The translations under genes were made by a program, and so were the position numbers. Below, piece by piece: positions 1 to 8,853 of a stretch of 50,604 bases of DNA. The DNA is from Nocardia grenadensis NBRC 108939 (GTDB taxonomy: Bacteria; Actinomycetota; Actinomycetes; Mycobacteriales; Mycobacteriaceae): positions 1 to 50,604 of the forward strand of contig NZ_BDCJ01000041.1 in the NCBI RefSeq assembly GCF_001613445.1. Direction: 5' to 3'. Numbering within the stretch: position 1 is the stretch's first letter; each line of letters begins with the position of its first letter. The notes beneath the pieces were generated by a model. It ran no database searches. It was given only the letters and a program-made list of their open reading frames with translations, and was not told the origin of the DNA.

Positions 1-215
1 TAGCACTGCCCAGTCCTGTCGCCCGGACTGTAGCGCGCAGTCTTGCCGAGCGCCGAGAGTTTCCTGTGGTCGATGTCATCGAGGCTCTAGCCATCTTTGC
101 CCAGCCCGAACTGCTTCGGACAGAATCTGAATCTGCGGGGATCGTCCTCGCCGGCGGCAAGTCTGATGTGGTGGAGACCAGCGCTGTCCTTGCTCCGGTT
201 GCACTGTCGGCATGA
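1..215 (+). CDS. C-terminal part of an unknown protein (continues from the right end if circular)
   Basis: The frame starting at base 3 is open for 70 codons and stops with TGA at 213-215. There is no convincing start inside it, so this is the 3' end of a gene. The last base of the window plus bases 1-2 make one codon in the same frame as the gene at 49776-50604, so the two pieces would join into one 347-residue protein if the molecule is circular. The segment is rich in Ala, Val, Leu and Glu and looks helical; no motif is recognised. It is followed by a hairpin that belongs to the convergent gene on the other strand. Confidence 0.6.
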   Translation, partial: ALPSPVARTVARSLAERREFPVVDVIEALAIFAQPELLRTESESAGIVLAGGKSDVVETSAVLAPVALSA

Positions 216-229
216 CCAGATCCGGAAAT

Positions 230-270
230 CGCACAGCCCCGGCGAACGCTATCCGCCGGGGGGCTGTGCG
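230..270 (-). terminator. Hairpin terminator of the 298-1731 gene
   Basis: Arms at 230-244 and 254-270 pair as a GC-rich stem (CGCACAGCCCC with its complement, then GGCG with CGCC, two unpaired bases on one side) around a 9-base loop. It lies 28 bases past the stop of the leftward gene and between two convergent genes, so it may act for both. There is no clear T-run, as is common in actinobacteria. Confidence 0.6.
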
Positions 271-297
271 CCGTTGACCGAAGTCAGCTACCTGCGA

Positions 298-1731
298 CTA
301 CGCCAGGCCGGAGCGGGCGGTTTCGAGGTCGGCGCGGGTGAAGGTGGTGCCGTTGGGCCAGTCGGTTGTCAGCAGCTTCTCCAGTCCTGGCCCGCCACCG
401 TGGAACCGGTCCGGTGCGGGCGCGGTGATGTCGTCGAGCAATTGGGCGAGCAGCAGGGCGAGGGTGCTGGTGCCGCTGCCGGCGTAGCCCCAGCTGATTC
501 CGGGGGCGTCGCGGCGTGGAGCCAGGTGGACGGTGCCGTCAGCGAGGCGGACCCAGATGGGTTCGTCGACCGTCGCTGCGGCCAGGGGGCTGGTCGTGGG
601 CAGGCGATGCGGGACGGCAGCCAGCAACAGGCCCGAAGCCAGCCGGATTACCGGTGCGTCGGTGGCCGGGTCGGTCAGGTAGTCGGTGATCGAGGTTTCC
701 TCGTCGGGGGTGAGGCGCGCGTAGAGGACTTCGAAGCCCGCGTACGGGCTGGCAGGGAGTAGCCGAGCAGCCCATTCGCTGCCAAGGGCGCTGGTGGGGT
801 CAACGTATTCGGCGGTGGTGTAGGGCAATCCGCTGGTGTATCCGGATTTGAGGACCTCGACCACGGCCTGGTGGGCGAGGGAGTCGGGGCGGGCCGCCAC
901 TGCCAGCCACCCATCGCGGTGCACGACTTCATCGAGGTCGGGTGGCCCGGGGAACCGCAGGCTGGTTGCGCCCAGCTCCACCCACGACGCTACGTCCGGG
1001 TCTGTGGTGATGCCCTCGACGTCGCGCGCGGCGTCCTCACCGGCTCGGTGCTGTGAGGACTGGGCCAGCTCCATCAAGACAGCATGAGCGGTATCGGTGG
1101 CGGGGATCGCGGCCGCCAACCGCAGCAGAGGCGCCGGGTCGGGTGCCTCGATCGCGGCCGCTACCGGGACCGGCGGATTACCCGGTCGCCACCGCCGCAT
1201 CGCTGCGGCATCACGCAACCTGAGCGGCCAGTACGGTGCCCGGCCGCCCAGCACCAGCGCCAGCTCGGGCCAGAGCGGCTCACCGGATTCGACCCTGCGG
1301 CCGGCCTCGTCGTGCAGCGACAGCCCCGGACCATGAATCCCGGAGTCGTAACGCACTTTGACCACCCTCGCTACCCCGGGAAACAGAGCGGTCGCGGCCT
1401 GGACCTCCCGCGCGGAGGCGGCCGCCGGCACTGTCGGCCACACCACACGCAGCGGCACCCCGCACACCAACCAGTCCTGCACGACCCCGTCGGTGACCTC
1501 GCGCGCCCCCTGATACACCGCCTCACCCCGGCGCCAATACCGCAACGGCACAACCGCCGCAGACTCCGGGTTCCCCGCAGCCAGCCACTGCCACACCTGA
1601 TCCGCCCACCACCGCGGCACGCCGTCGCCGCCGCGCTCGCTGTCGGGAAACCCTGGTGCGCGCAACCACCGCCGCTCCGCTCCGAACACTCCGCGCAGCT
1701 GGTCCTCACTCAGCCGGTCAATCTCCCACAC
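298..1731 (-). CDS. Hypothetical protein, 477 aa
   Basis: I do not recognise this protein. It starts with GTG at 1731 behind a good GGAGGG ribosome site four to five bases upstream. It is acidic, rich in Trp, Pro and Ala, with no signal peptide and no strong membrane segment. The C-terminal 100 residues contain a Gly-rich turn (YAGSGTSTLALLLAQLLDDI) that looks faintly like a nucleotide loop but lacks a proper Lys-Ser/Thr Walker A. It is the last of three leftward genes (298-3506), separated from the one upstream by a 28-bp tandem repeat. Third-position GC is high throughout, supporting real coding. Function unknown. Confidence 0.75.
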   Translation of the reverse strand: MWEIDRLSEDQLRGVFGAERRWLRAPGFPDSERGGDGVPRWWADQVWQWLAAGNPESAAVVPLRYWRRGEAVYQGAREVTDGVVQDWLVCGVPLRVVWPTVPAAASAREVQAATALFPGVARVVKVRYDSGIHGPGLSLHDEAGRRVESGEPLWPELALVLGGRAPYWPLRLRDAAAMRRWRPGNPPVPVAAAIEAPDPAPLLRLAAAIPATDTAHAVLMELAQSSQHRAGEDAARDVEGITTDPDVASWVELGATSLRFPGPPDLDEVVHRDGWLAVAARPDSLAHQAVVEVLKSGYTSGLPYTTAEYVDPTSALGSEWAARLLPASPYAGFEVLYARLTPDEETSITDYLTDPATDAPVIRLASGLLLAAVPHRLPTTSPLAAATVDEPIWVRLADGTVHLAPRRDAPGISWGYAGSGTSTLALLLAQLLDDITAPAPDRFHGGGPGLEKLLTTDWPNGTTFTRADLETARSGLA

Positions 1732-1802
1732 AACACCCTCCTACCGCACGCGTTGAACACTCCACCAACGGAACCAAGACCGGTCACGACACAGGCCACT
1801 TG

Positions 1803-1858
1803 CACTTCTCGCCCGCCGTGCGGGACCGAGCACTTCTCGCCCGCCGTGCGGGACCGAG
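1803..1858. repeat. Perfect 28-bp tandem duplication with internal hairpins
   Basis: Bases 1803-1830 and 1831-1858 are identical. Each unit contains CCCGC-CGT-GCGGG, extended outward by CTCG and CGAG with a bulge, so two identical small hairpins stand side by side. They lie between the stop of one leftward gene (1873) and the start of the next (1731), fitting a double terminator/attenuator or a double operator. Confidence 0.85.
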
Positions 1859-1872
1859 AACGCCCAAGGCGT

Positions 1873-2571
1873 CTACCTGCGCAAACTGATCCAGCCGAGG
1901 GCAAGCTGCCCGGACCGCATGGCGTCGATGAAATCGCCCAGGGTCACGAAATGGTCGGTCGGCAGGTAGGCGGTGGTGACGCCGAGACCGACCCCGCCCA
2001 GCTCCAGAATCCGTTCTTTCATGCCCGCGGGCGCGGAGATGTCGAATTCCCAAGCTTCATGCGTTCGCTCCAGGACCACGATCAGCCACCCGCTCGGGGT
2101 CACCTGCGCGTAGGCATCTGGTACCGGTTCCGCCCCCACTATCTCGGTGAGACCGCAGTCCTCCTGATACTTCTTCATCGTGGCCACCCTCCACCCCGAT
2201 CCCTCAGGCCGCAGGCTCACCTGCTCCAGGCCCGGGTTCACCAGCATCAGGGGCAGGGATACCGGCTTCCCGCCGGCCTCGGTCGGAATGAGCCCGGTCC
2301 GGGTGCGGTAGGTCAGGTAGTCACCCCGCGCGACCGTGATGACGTTCTCCGCCCAGTGCGGCTGCTGGCATCCGGGGTGGTGCAGGGCTGCCATCGCCAC
2401 CACGCTCATGTCGCTGACCACCAGAGAGGGGACCTCCCCGTCGAGTGGCCGCCCACAGGTTTGGCAGTCCACCGGCCACAGGTTCTTCCCGAGCTGGTGC
2501 AGACCTGCGGAACCGATGCGATCCTTGATCGTCTTATTGACCCGGAACGGAAACGTCGTATCACCGAGCAC
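1873..2571 (-). CDS. Hypothetical protein, 232 aa
   Basis: Unrecognised. I chose GTG at 2571 because a strong GAAGGGGG ribosome site lies seven bases upstream; the frame is open back to 2676 but that part has no ribosome site and odd composition. The N-terminal half has two pairs of metal-ligand-like residues: CQTCGRPL near residue 38 and HHPGCQQPH near 65, which resemble a split zinc-binding knuckle. The C-terminal half has alternating hydrophobic strands (WLIVVLERTHEAWEFDI). No signal peptide. It reads in the same direction as its neighbours and may form an operon with the 298-1731 gene, although the tandem hairpins between them could separate the two. Confidence 0.7.
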   Translation of the reverse strand: MLGDTTFPFRVNKTIKDRIGSAGLHQLGKNLWPVDCQTCGRPLDGEVPSLVVSDMSVVAMAALHHPGCQQPHWAENVITVARGDYLTYRTRTGLIPTEAGGKPVSLPLMLVNPGLEQVSLRPEGSGWRVATMKKYQEDCGLTEIVGAEPVPDAYAQVTPSGWLIVVLERTHEAWEFDISAPAGMKERILELGGVGLGVTTAYLPTDHFVTLGDFIDAMRSGQLALGWISLRR

Positions 2572-2750
2572 GCGTGAGCCCCCTTCACGAAAGTGTTTGC
2601 GCTGCCATGCTTTTAGCGGCGCTTCCCGAATTAGTATGCCTGCCGACGGCAACAGCATGCAGAGGTTCGGCGGCACCGGGGCCTACCGCACCCGCCCCTG
2701 TCGCGGGCCCGCGGACCGCGAGGAGAAGCGTGGTCGATATGAACCGTCGC

Positions 2751-3506
2751 TCACAGCCCATGCTGTTCGGCGATCACCGCCAGTCCAGCTAGGAGCACCA
2801 CGATCGAGCCGATCCAGAACCACGGGCTGATGCCCAACGCCAGTAGCGAGAACAACGCGATGAGGAAGCCACCCACAGCAAGTCCGCAGCCCGGCGGCAG
2901 CTCACTACTCGCTGGAGAGGCCGATGAAGGGAGCGGAAGCGGTCGCGGTGCGTTTGTCGGCGTAGCTTCTACTTCTTCGCCAGCGGGCTCGACGGCGGCT
3001 GAGGCCGACTCTGTCGCCGGCTGAGGGCGCGGAGCGGGTGGCGCGCTCTCAGGGACCGACGCCTTGGCTGCGGGCATGTCGCCGCGGTGGACTACGAAGT
3101 GCACCAGGCCGTCGTCTTCCGAGATCAGTCGGTGCGGCCCGACGGGAACCCAAATCCGCTCCCGACCCCCGCCACCGTGGTATTTGCCCAGGCAGGCACA
3201 GACACAGTCATACACCGGATTCGTCGCCGTCTGGCAGCTCCCCGAGCATCTCTCGGTGGTGTTGAACTCGACCAGTACTTCGACCTCGCCGAAACGCTCG
3301 GCCAGCGCGGAAGCCAGTACCCACAGGTGCGGTCGCGCGATCTCCCAGCGCTTCATCGGCCGGTTCCGCACCAGACTTTTTCGGGCGCCGAGTACCGATT
3401 TCAGCCAGGTGCGGTTGTAGCTTGCGGGTTTGGAGGGGTCGTAGGGCATCGTCACCCACAGCCGGGTTTCTCCCGGTTTGCGCTGTATACGCGGTCGGTT
3501 GGACAC
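2751..3506 (-). CDS. Hypothetical protein with C-terminal membrane anchor, 251 aa
   Basis: Starts with GTG at 3506 behind GGAGGGGG. Three parts are visible. Residues 1-145 form a basic globular domain with a cysteine cluster (RCSGSCQTA, then DCVCACLGKYH around residues 90-110) that may bind metal. Residues about 150-200 are a Pro/Ala/Ser-rich linker. Residues about 205-250 contain one long or two short hydrophobic segments (LAVGGFLIALFSLLALGI and WIGSIVVLLAGLAVIA), so the protein is probably anchored by its C-terminus with the Cys domain in the cytoplasm. It is upstream of the 1873-2571 gene in the same direction. Function unknown. Confidence 0.7.
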   Translation of the reverse strand: MSNRPRIQRKPGETRLWVTMPYDPSKPASYNRTWLKSVLGARKSLVRNRPMKRWEIARPHLWVLASALAERFGEVEVLVEFNTTERCSGSCQTATNPVYDCVCACLGKYHGGGGRERIWVPVGPHRLISEDDGLVHFVVHRGDMPAAKASVPESAPPAPRPQPATESASAAVEPAGEEVEATPTNAPRPLPLPSSASPASSELPPGCGLAVGGFLIALFSLLALGISPWFWIGSIVVLLAGLAVIAEQHGL

Positions 3507-3579
3507 AACCCGCCCCCTCCGCTTTCAGTAACCCTGCGCGGCAACGATATCCGGAGGGTCCGACGGGCGCCGGATCAAT

Positions 3580-3624
3580 AGACCGCAGCCCCTGGCGCGT
3601 AATGGTCGCCAGGGGCTGCGGTCT
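3580..3624 (-). terminator. Long hairpin terminator, family with related loop
   Basis: A perfect 18-bp stem (3580-3597 with 3607-3624) encloses the 9-base loop CGTAATGGT (plus strand). It lies 28 bases beyond the stop of the 3652-5757 gene, at the end of the long leftward transfer operon. The same arrangement with different stem sequences occurs at 21381, 25142 and 41280. Confidence 0.8.
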
Positions 3625-3651
3625 GTCTCAGGTCGGACTACATGAGGGTGG

Positions 3652-5757
3652 TTATCGGTCCATTCCGTGGGCGTGCGCTTCCTGCCGGGCGGCCGCGCGG
3701 ACCTGGCTCAGCTGCTGATGCTGCCGGGCGGCGTGGTCGGTCCGCATGCTGCGTGACCGGCCTTTCCCACAGGACGCCTCAGCGGCTCGGCGTTGAGCCT
3801 GGGCGTCGTCGCGGGCGGTGACCACGGTCTGGGTCCGGTCGACCCACTGCCGGTCGCGGTCGTCGGTCTGGCGGCCGATGTGGCCGGCCTGACGGGCGGC
3901 TTCGTGGATCTCGGCGTGGATGGCCTCCTTCACGGTCGGTGCGACACCTTGGCGGGTGAGCACTTTGTCGAGTTCGTCCACGGTCTTGCGGTAGTAGTCG
4001 CGGTGCTCTCGGCGGGTCTCCTCCCGGTTGTCCAGGCCGAGTCCGCCCGCGACGTTGTAGAGGGCGAGCGCGACATTCTGTCCTGCGGCCGCGCGGTCGT
4101 GGGACTGCTCGGTTTTCCGCTCCACCGGGCTGCTGGCCTGGGCGAGGTCGGAGATCCGGTCCTCGGTGCGGGTGGCGAGCCGGACTGCTCGGTGGATCTG
4201 CCATCCCAGATCGACAGAGCGCCGCGAGCGTTCGTCGGCCCACATCAGCTCAGGCACCTCTTTGCGGTGCTGGACTCGTCCGGCGTCGATATCGGCGAGG
4301 ACAGCGGCCAGGTGGGCGCGTTCGATCGGTGCGAGCCCGTTGGGTTCGGTGCCGGTCGCGATCGCCTGCAGCTTGGCGCGGGTGGCGGCCATGCGCGGAA
4401 GATCGGCGGCGATCTCGTCGTGGACACCGAGCCGGGAGATTTCTTCGTTGTTGGGCGGCCAGGTCAGCAACATCTGTGTTGCCCATGTCTGGTTTCCGGC
4501 GGTGCCGGCGTAGTTTTTGAGTTCGTCGAGGATCTCGTCGCGGTTGGCGTAGCCGGGCCAGATCCGCAGGTCGGGGTTGTGGCCGGCGACGATCGCGCGC
4601 CCGATCTCCCGGACGGTGTGCTGATCTTCCGGGGTCATCACCGAGATCTCCTCGGTCATCCGGGCCGGGTCGATCCGGCGGGCAGCGAATTCGGTGAGCA
4701 GGCTCGGGATCCGGCCGCGGGCTTCCTCACCCGGATCGACCAGGGGCGGAGTGGCGAGCAGGTCCATCTCGTCGGTGTGCTCACCCAGATAGTCCACCAG
4801 GAACCGGATCTGGGCTCGGTCACTGTCGGGGATCGGCGCGGCCGCCAGGTCCTGCACGAGTTTCGCGTAGCGGTCGGGCCGGGTGTCGAGCCAGCCGCGG
4901 GGGTCGCCGGGGTCGATACCGTCACCGATCCAGTCGGTCAGTACCGCGACGGCGGCTTCCTTGCTGGCCGGCGCCAGCGTGGAGGCGGCCACGATGTCGA
5001 GCACCGGCGACTCGTGCGCCCACACGGCAACGGCCTCGTCCCAGGCCTGCCCGGCGCGGGGGTCGAAGTTCGGATCGAGGGTGACGGTGAGGTTCTCGGT
5101 GTCGACGAGAACGCCCCAGTTTTCGCGGTAGACGCCGGTGATCTCGGCGACGACCTGGGCGGCGCGCTCGTCCTGGTCGGCCCAGACCAGGGCGTCGGCC
5201 AGGGCCAGGGGCAGCGCTTCACGCGCCGACCACGGGATCTGCTCCCAGCCCATCCGGGCCCGTTCGTACTGCTCGCGGAGCCAGACGTTGGCAGGGTCGT
5301 CGTGCTGGTCGGGGTTGTCGACGTAGGCGGCGTGGGTCCGGTTCAGGTCGTGGCGCGCTTCGCGGGCCTGGTTCACGGCGACGTGGGCGTGCAGCTGGGT
5401 GATCCACTGGCCGTAGACCTTCGGGGTGTTGGCCACGCGGACAGCTTCGGTGGCCTCGATCTCGGCGAGCTGGGGCCCCCAGACCGGATCGGAGGCCAGC
5501 GTCTCGCGGTGAGTGCGAAGGTGCTGGTCCAGCTCTGCCTGTACCCGGTTGAGGCTCTGTTCGAAATGCTGGGTGCGTTCGGCGCGGGTGTCGACGAACT
5601 GCTCGGCGGTGGCTGTCGGATCCTGCATGTGGATCACGAAGCCCTCGGCGTGGTCGACATCGACATTGTCGAGCGAGCTTTCATAGAAGCGTCGCTGGTC
5701 CTCCAGAATGTCGGCGTCGAGGGCTGCCTGGGACCGGGCGGTCGAATCGTTGGACAT
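3652..5757 (-). CDS. Large helical transfer-operon protein, 701 aa
   Basis: Last gene of the leftward operon that also encodes the coupling protein and primase-like protein. It starts with ATG at 5757 behind GAAGGAA. Almost the whole protein is predicted helical, charged and Ala-rich, with no membrane segment. Residues about 320-660 are clearly homologous to the C-terminal half of the 996-residue primase-like protein encoded upstream: both contain a YLG segment, PLVDxGEEA, the identical VMTPEDQ, an IWP/LWP turn, GLxPxE, and a (D/E)LMWADERS or LLFVDDRS segment. It also matches the truncated gene at 41337-42064. It looks like a primase-less paralogue; a role as DNA-binding or translocated transfer protein is inferred from context only. 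Confidence 0.8.
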   Translation of the reverse strand: MSNDSTARSQAALDADILEDQRRFYESSLDNVDVDHAEGFVIHMQDPTATAEQFVDTRAERTQHFEQSLNRVQAELDQHLRTHRETLASDPVWGPQLAEIEATEAVRVANTPKVYGQWITQLHAHVAVNQAREARHDLNRTHAAYVDNPDQHDDPANVWLREQYERARMGWEQIPWSAREALPLALADALVWADQDERAAQVVAEITGVYRENWGVLVDTENLTVTLDPNFDPRAGQAWDEAVAVWAHESPVLDIVAASTLAPASKEAAVAVLTDWIGDGIDPGDPRGWLDTRPDRYAKLVQDLAAAPIPDSDRAQIRFLVDYLGEHTDEMDLLATPPLVDPGEEARGRIPSLLTEFAARRIDPARMTEEISVMTPEDQHTVREIGRAIVAGHNPDLRIWPGYANRDEILDELKNYAGTAGNQTWATQMLLTWPPNNEEISRLGVHDEIAADLPRMAATRAKLQAIATGTEPNGLAPIERAHLAAVLADIDAGRVQHRKEVPELMWADERSRRSVDLGWQIHRAVRLATRTEDRISDLAQASSPVERKTEQSHDRAAAGQNVALALYNVAGGLGLDNREETRREHRDYYRKTVDELDKVLTRQGVAPTVKEAIHAEIHEAARQAGHIGRQTDDRDRQWVDRTQTVVTARDDAQAQRRAAEASCGKGRSRSMRTDHAARQHQQLSQVRAAARQEAHAHGMDR

Positions 5758-5862
5758 GCTGATGTTTCCTTCTCAACTAACTGGGTGGTTCGGGACTCCG
5801 CTGGCAGCGGGCCCGGGAGGGACGGCGCAGCGTGGTGTGCGCCGTCCCGGGGTTTGGCTGTC

Positions 5863-8853
5863 TCAGCGGCCGAATCCGCGGTCGCCCTTGCCGCGACCGC
5901 GGTGGTTGGTGATGTGCATCCCGGCGCCGGGGCGGGTGTTGCGGGACTTGCTGCGGCCCTTGAGCGCGGCTTTGACGGCTTCCTGCGTGGGGTGCGCGCA
6001 GGTGCTCTCAGCGGCAATGCGCTGGGTGACCTCATCGGGGGGCATCCCCTGTGCGCGCAGGTGCTCGGCCATCTGGTCGAGCCGGTCGCGGCTGTCGTAG
6101 CCGGGGGCGGGCGGGGTGCGTACGGCGGTGACCGCGTCGCGGCGGTCGGCCCACCGCTCCTGAACGACCTTGGCCTGCTTCCCGGCAACGGAGGCCTGGC
6201 CGGCGGTGGCGTCGAGTTCGGCGCGTATCCGGTTGCGCATGCCCTCGGGAACGCCGGCGGCGGCCAGGCGCTCGATGAGTGCCCGGTCGACGCCTTTGTC
6301 CTCGTGGTCGGTGAGGGTGGCGTTGCCGACGGCGAGCTGGATCTGTGCGTCGGCGACACGCTGCACCTGCTCGCGGGTGCGTCGCGCGGTGCCGCGTGGG
6401 GCCTGGTTGGATTCGAGCATCTGGCCGAGCTTGTGGCGGGTGTAGCGGGCGTGGTCGTAGGCGATCGCCGAGGCCCGGTCCATATCGACCACCGAGGCGG
6501 AGCGGTCGTCGACGAACAGCAACTCCGGTGTGGTGTGTTTCCCGGCGTCCACGTCGACCAGGACCGCGCGCAGCTGCTCCTGCTCCAGCGGGTGCAGACC
6601 TTTGCCTTGCGTGAGGGCCTTGCGGATGGAGGCGCGGTCCTTCTCGGCGCGCTGGCGTAGCGCGGCCGCGGTCGGGTCGCCGAGGTCGCCGGCCCTGCCC
6701 GCGATCCGGGAGGCCTGGGTGGCGACCGAGGCGTACATGCGCACGGTGGCGGCCAGTTCCTCGCGGTCGACGTGATCGGGCCACAACCGGGCGAACTTTC
6801 CGGCGGGGTTGGTGCGGATCTCGCTACCCCGGTCGCGGGCGGCCTGCTGGTCTTCCGGGGTCATCACCGCGACGGCGTCACGCAGCCGTTCCTGCACGCT
6901 GGTGGTGGACATGCCTGTCTTGAGCCGGTCCTGGTAGGCCTCCAGCAGTTTGTCCACCCGCGGCTTGGCCTCCTCACCGAGATCGACCAGAGGGCGCTCC
7001 ATCTTGCGCAGCTCGGCGGTCGGGAACGGGGTCCGGGTCGAGCCCAGCTCGTCGTCGGCCACGATCTGGCCCGGTGTGCCGAGGTAGGAGGCGATGAACC
7101 GCACCTTCGTGCGCACCGGCTCACTGACCTGCTGAAGCCGCATCTTCTTGGTCAGCTCATCGAGGCCGCGCGGGGTCGGGTTGGCCCGCCATGCCTCGAT
7201 ATCGGCATACAGCTGCTCTTTGACGCTCTGGTCCAGGTCGTCCTGGCGCGCGATCTCTTCGACCATGCGGTCCTGGGCACGCCGCGTCCGCGACTGCGTG
7301 GCCCGCTCGCCCTCTTTCGCCAGCAGGGCATCGGCCACGTTCGGGGCCGGGCTGGCCAGGACGCCACCGGTCTCCATATCGAGGTGGACCCCGTAGCGGT
7401 GGGCCACGTAGCCGACCAGCTCCGAGCGGGCCTCGGCGGCGAGTTTGCTGTCCTCGGCCCAAGCGACCGCATCACCGAACGCGGCCTCGATCTCGCTGAC
7501 CGAGAGGGAATCCCAACCCTTCTCTTTCAGTTTCGCCAGCCGGGTCTCCACGGCCTGGCGCTCGGCGGCGTGACGCTGCTCGGTCTCGCGGCGTTCGTCG
7601 TCGGCCTTGGCGGCGGCTTCCTCGCGTTCGCGGCGGCGCTGCTCGGCCAGCTTCTGCGCGTAGGCCAGCATCTTGGCGAGCATGAGCTGCCAAAACCGCG
7701 ACATCTCCGCGCCGGCGGAGTCGATATCGGGGGTGTGATCCGGAGCGGCATCCAGATCCGGAGCCATCATGTACTGAGCCATATCGGTAGGTCCTCCCTC
7801 AGGGGTGAGCGCCGCGGTGACCGGTTCGGTATCGGCGGCAGGGGCTTCGCGGTTTGTCGGTGTGGTCCGGCGGGGGCTGGCAGTCGGGCGGGTGAACGGA
7901 TCGAGGTGCGGGATCGGCGTCATCTCCGAGACCTCGTGCCCGGCGTCGATGTGGTCGGTGAAGTCGTTGCCGGTAGCCGGGGCGACGACCCGCACCCGGT
8001 CCACCAGCCCATCCAGTGAGGCCAAGACCTTCTCCGCCCGCCGGTATCCGGCCGGGTCCTGGTCGGCGACGACCACAACCAGAGAGGCACCCCGCAGCCA
8101 CTTCGCGTGATCCGGTGTCCACGACAGCGCGCCACCGGCGTTGGTGGTGGCGGTCAGCCCGGCCCGCTCGGCGGTGTGGACGTCCTTCTCGCCCTCGCAG
8201 ATGTAGATGGCTTCGCCATCGGCGATGGCGGCCAGGACCTGGGGCAGCTGGAAGGGCACCGGGTCGAAACCGGTGTCCTGCCAATCGCCCTGGGCGCTGT
8301 TCCACGCGCGCTGTGAGAACCTCTTGCCGCGGCCGCGCTCGAACTGGGCCTCGCGGCGGATGACCTCACCGGCAACCGTGCCGTCGTCACGGACGTAGGT
8401 GTAGGTGTCGGTGGTCTTCCACGGTGTGCGCTGCTCCCCCAGCTCCCGTTTCGGTTTGACCGCGGGAAACCCGGCCGCCGAGATCGCACGGTCGGCCGGG
8501 CTCTCACGGCGGGTCTGCGGCTGTGGACGGCGGCTGCGGGTCCAGCCACCCCGCGTCTGGCCGCTGCTGCGCTGGCCTTTCTCCAACGGCTTGTCGTAGA
8601 GGTCCTTGATCTCCAGGCTGATCGCGTCGAGGACCTGCTCGTCGGTGCAGCCGCCGAAACAGCGGACCTTGGTGCGGGCCTGGTCGTCGAGGTACTTCAC
8701 GCCCAGACTCGGGTTGTGGTGGCGGCCGTCGCCCTCGTGGTGCGGGCAGCAGTACCGGGTCCAGGTGCCCGCGGTGCGGCCGTGGCCGACCTTGCGCTCC
8801 AATGCTTCGGTGACCCGCTCCCAGCTCGCGGAGTGGGCCCATGCGTTGCTCAT
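5863..8853 (-). CDS. Primase-like zinc-finger/TOPRIM protein with long helical tail, 996 aa
   Basis: N-terminal zinc finger of DnaG type: C36-P-H38-H39 and C65-x3-C69. A TOPRIM domain follows at about 213-290, with the EGEKD glutamate at 220 and the DQD aspartates at 264 and 266. These are the residues used by plasmid and phage primases to bind metal. There is no obvious helicase motif. From about 390 onward comes a charged coiled-coil (runs of E, R, K, A) and then the helical module shared with the 3652-5757 and 41337-42064 products. The extreme C-terminus is DRGFGR, identical to that of the MOBP relaxase. The start overlaps the previous stop as ATGA. Primases of other conjugation systems are sent to the recipient, which would suit this gene. 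Confidence 0.85.
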   Translation of the reverse strand: MSNAWAHSASWERVTEALERKVGHGRTAGTWTRYCCPHHEGDGRHHNPSLGVKYLDDQARTKVRCFGGCTDEQVLDAISLEIKDLYDKPLEKGQRSSGQTRGGWTRSRRPQPQTRRESPADRAISAAGFPAVKPKRELGEQRTPWKTTDTYTYVRDDGTVAGEVIRREAQFERGRGKRFSQRAWNSAQGDWQDTGFDPVPFQLPQVLAAIADGEAIYICEGEKDVHTAERAGLTATTNAGGALSWTPDHAKWLRGASLVVVVADQDPAGYRRAEKVLASLDGLVDRVRVVAPATGNDFTDHIDAGHEVSEMTPIPHLDPFTRPTASPRRTTPTNREAPAADTEPVTAALTPEGGPTDMAQYMMAPDLDAAPDHTPDIDSAGAEMSRFWQLMLAKMLAYAQKLAEQRRREREEAAAKADDERRETEQRHAAERQAVETRLAKLKEKGWDSLSVSEIEAAFGDAVAWAEDSKLAAEARSELVGYVAHRYGVHLDMETGGVLASPAPNVADALLAKEGERATQSRTRRAQDRMVEEIARQDDLDQSVKEQLYADIEAWRANPTPRGLDELTKKMRLQQVSEPVRTKVRFIASYLGTPGQIVADDELGSTRTPFPTAELRKMERPLVDLGEEAKPRVDKLLEAYQDRLKTGMSTTSVQERLRDAVAVMTPEDQQAARDRGSEIRTNPAGKFARLWPDHVDREELAATVRMYASVATQASRIAGRAGDLGDPTAAALRQRAEKDRASIRKALTQGKGLHPLEQEQLRAVLVDVDAGKHTTPELLFVDDRSASVVDMDRASAIAYDHARYTRHKLGQMLESNQAPRGTARRTREQVQRVADAQIQLAVGNATLTDHEDKGVDRALIERLAAAGVPEGMRNRIRAELDATAGQASVAGKQAKVVQERWADRRDAVTAVRTPPAPGYDSRDRLDQMAEHLRAQGMPPDEVTQRIAAESTCAHPTQEAVKAALKGRSKSRNTRPGAGMHITNHRGRGKGDRGFGR

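Noticed and set aside
1084..2577. Rightward frame of 497 codons
   Set aside because: Antisense of two leftward genes and the tandem repeat between them.
3793..6660. Very long rightward frame (955 codons) across the helical and primase-like genes
   Set aside because: It is the antisense of two well-supported leftward genes in very high-GC DNA; no domain and no ribosome site.
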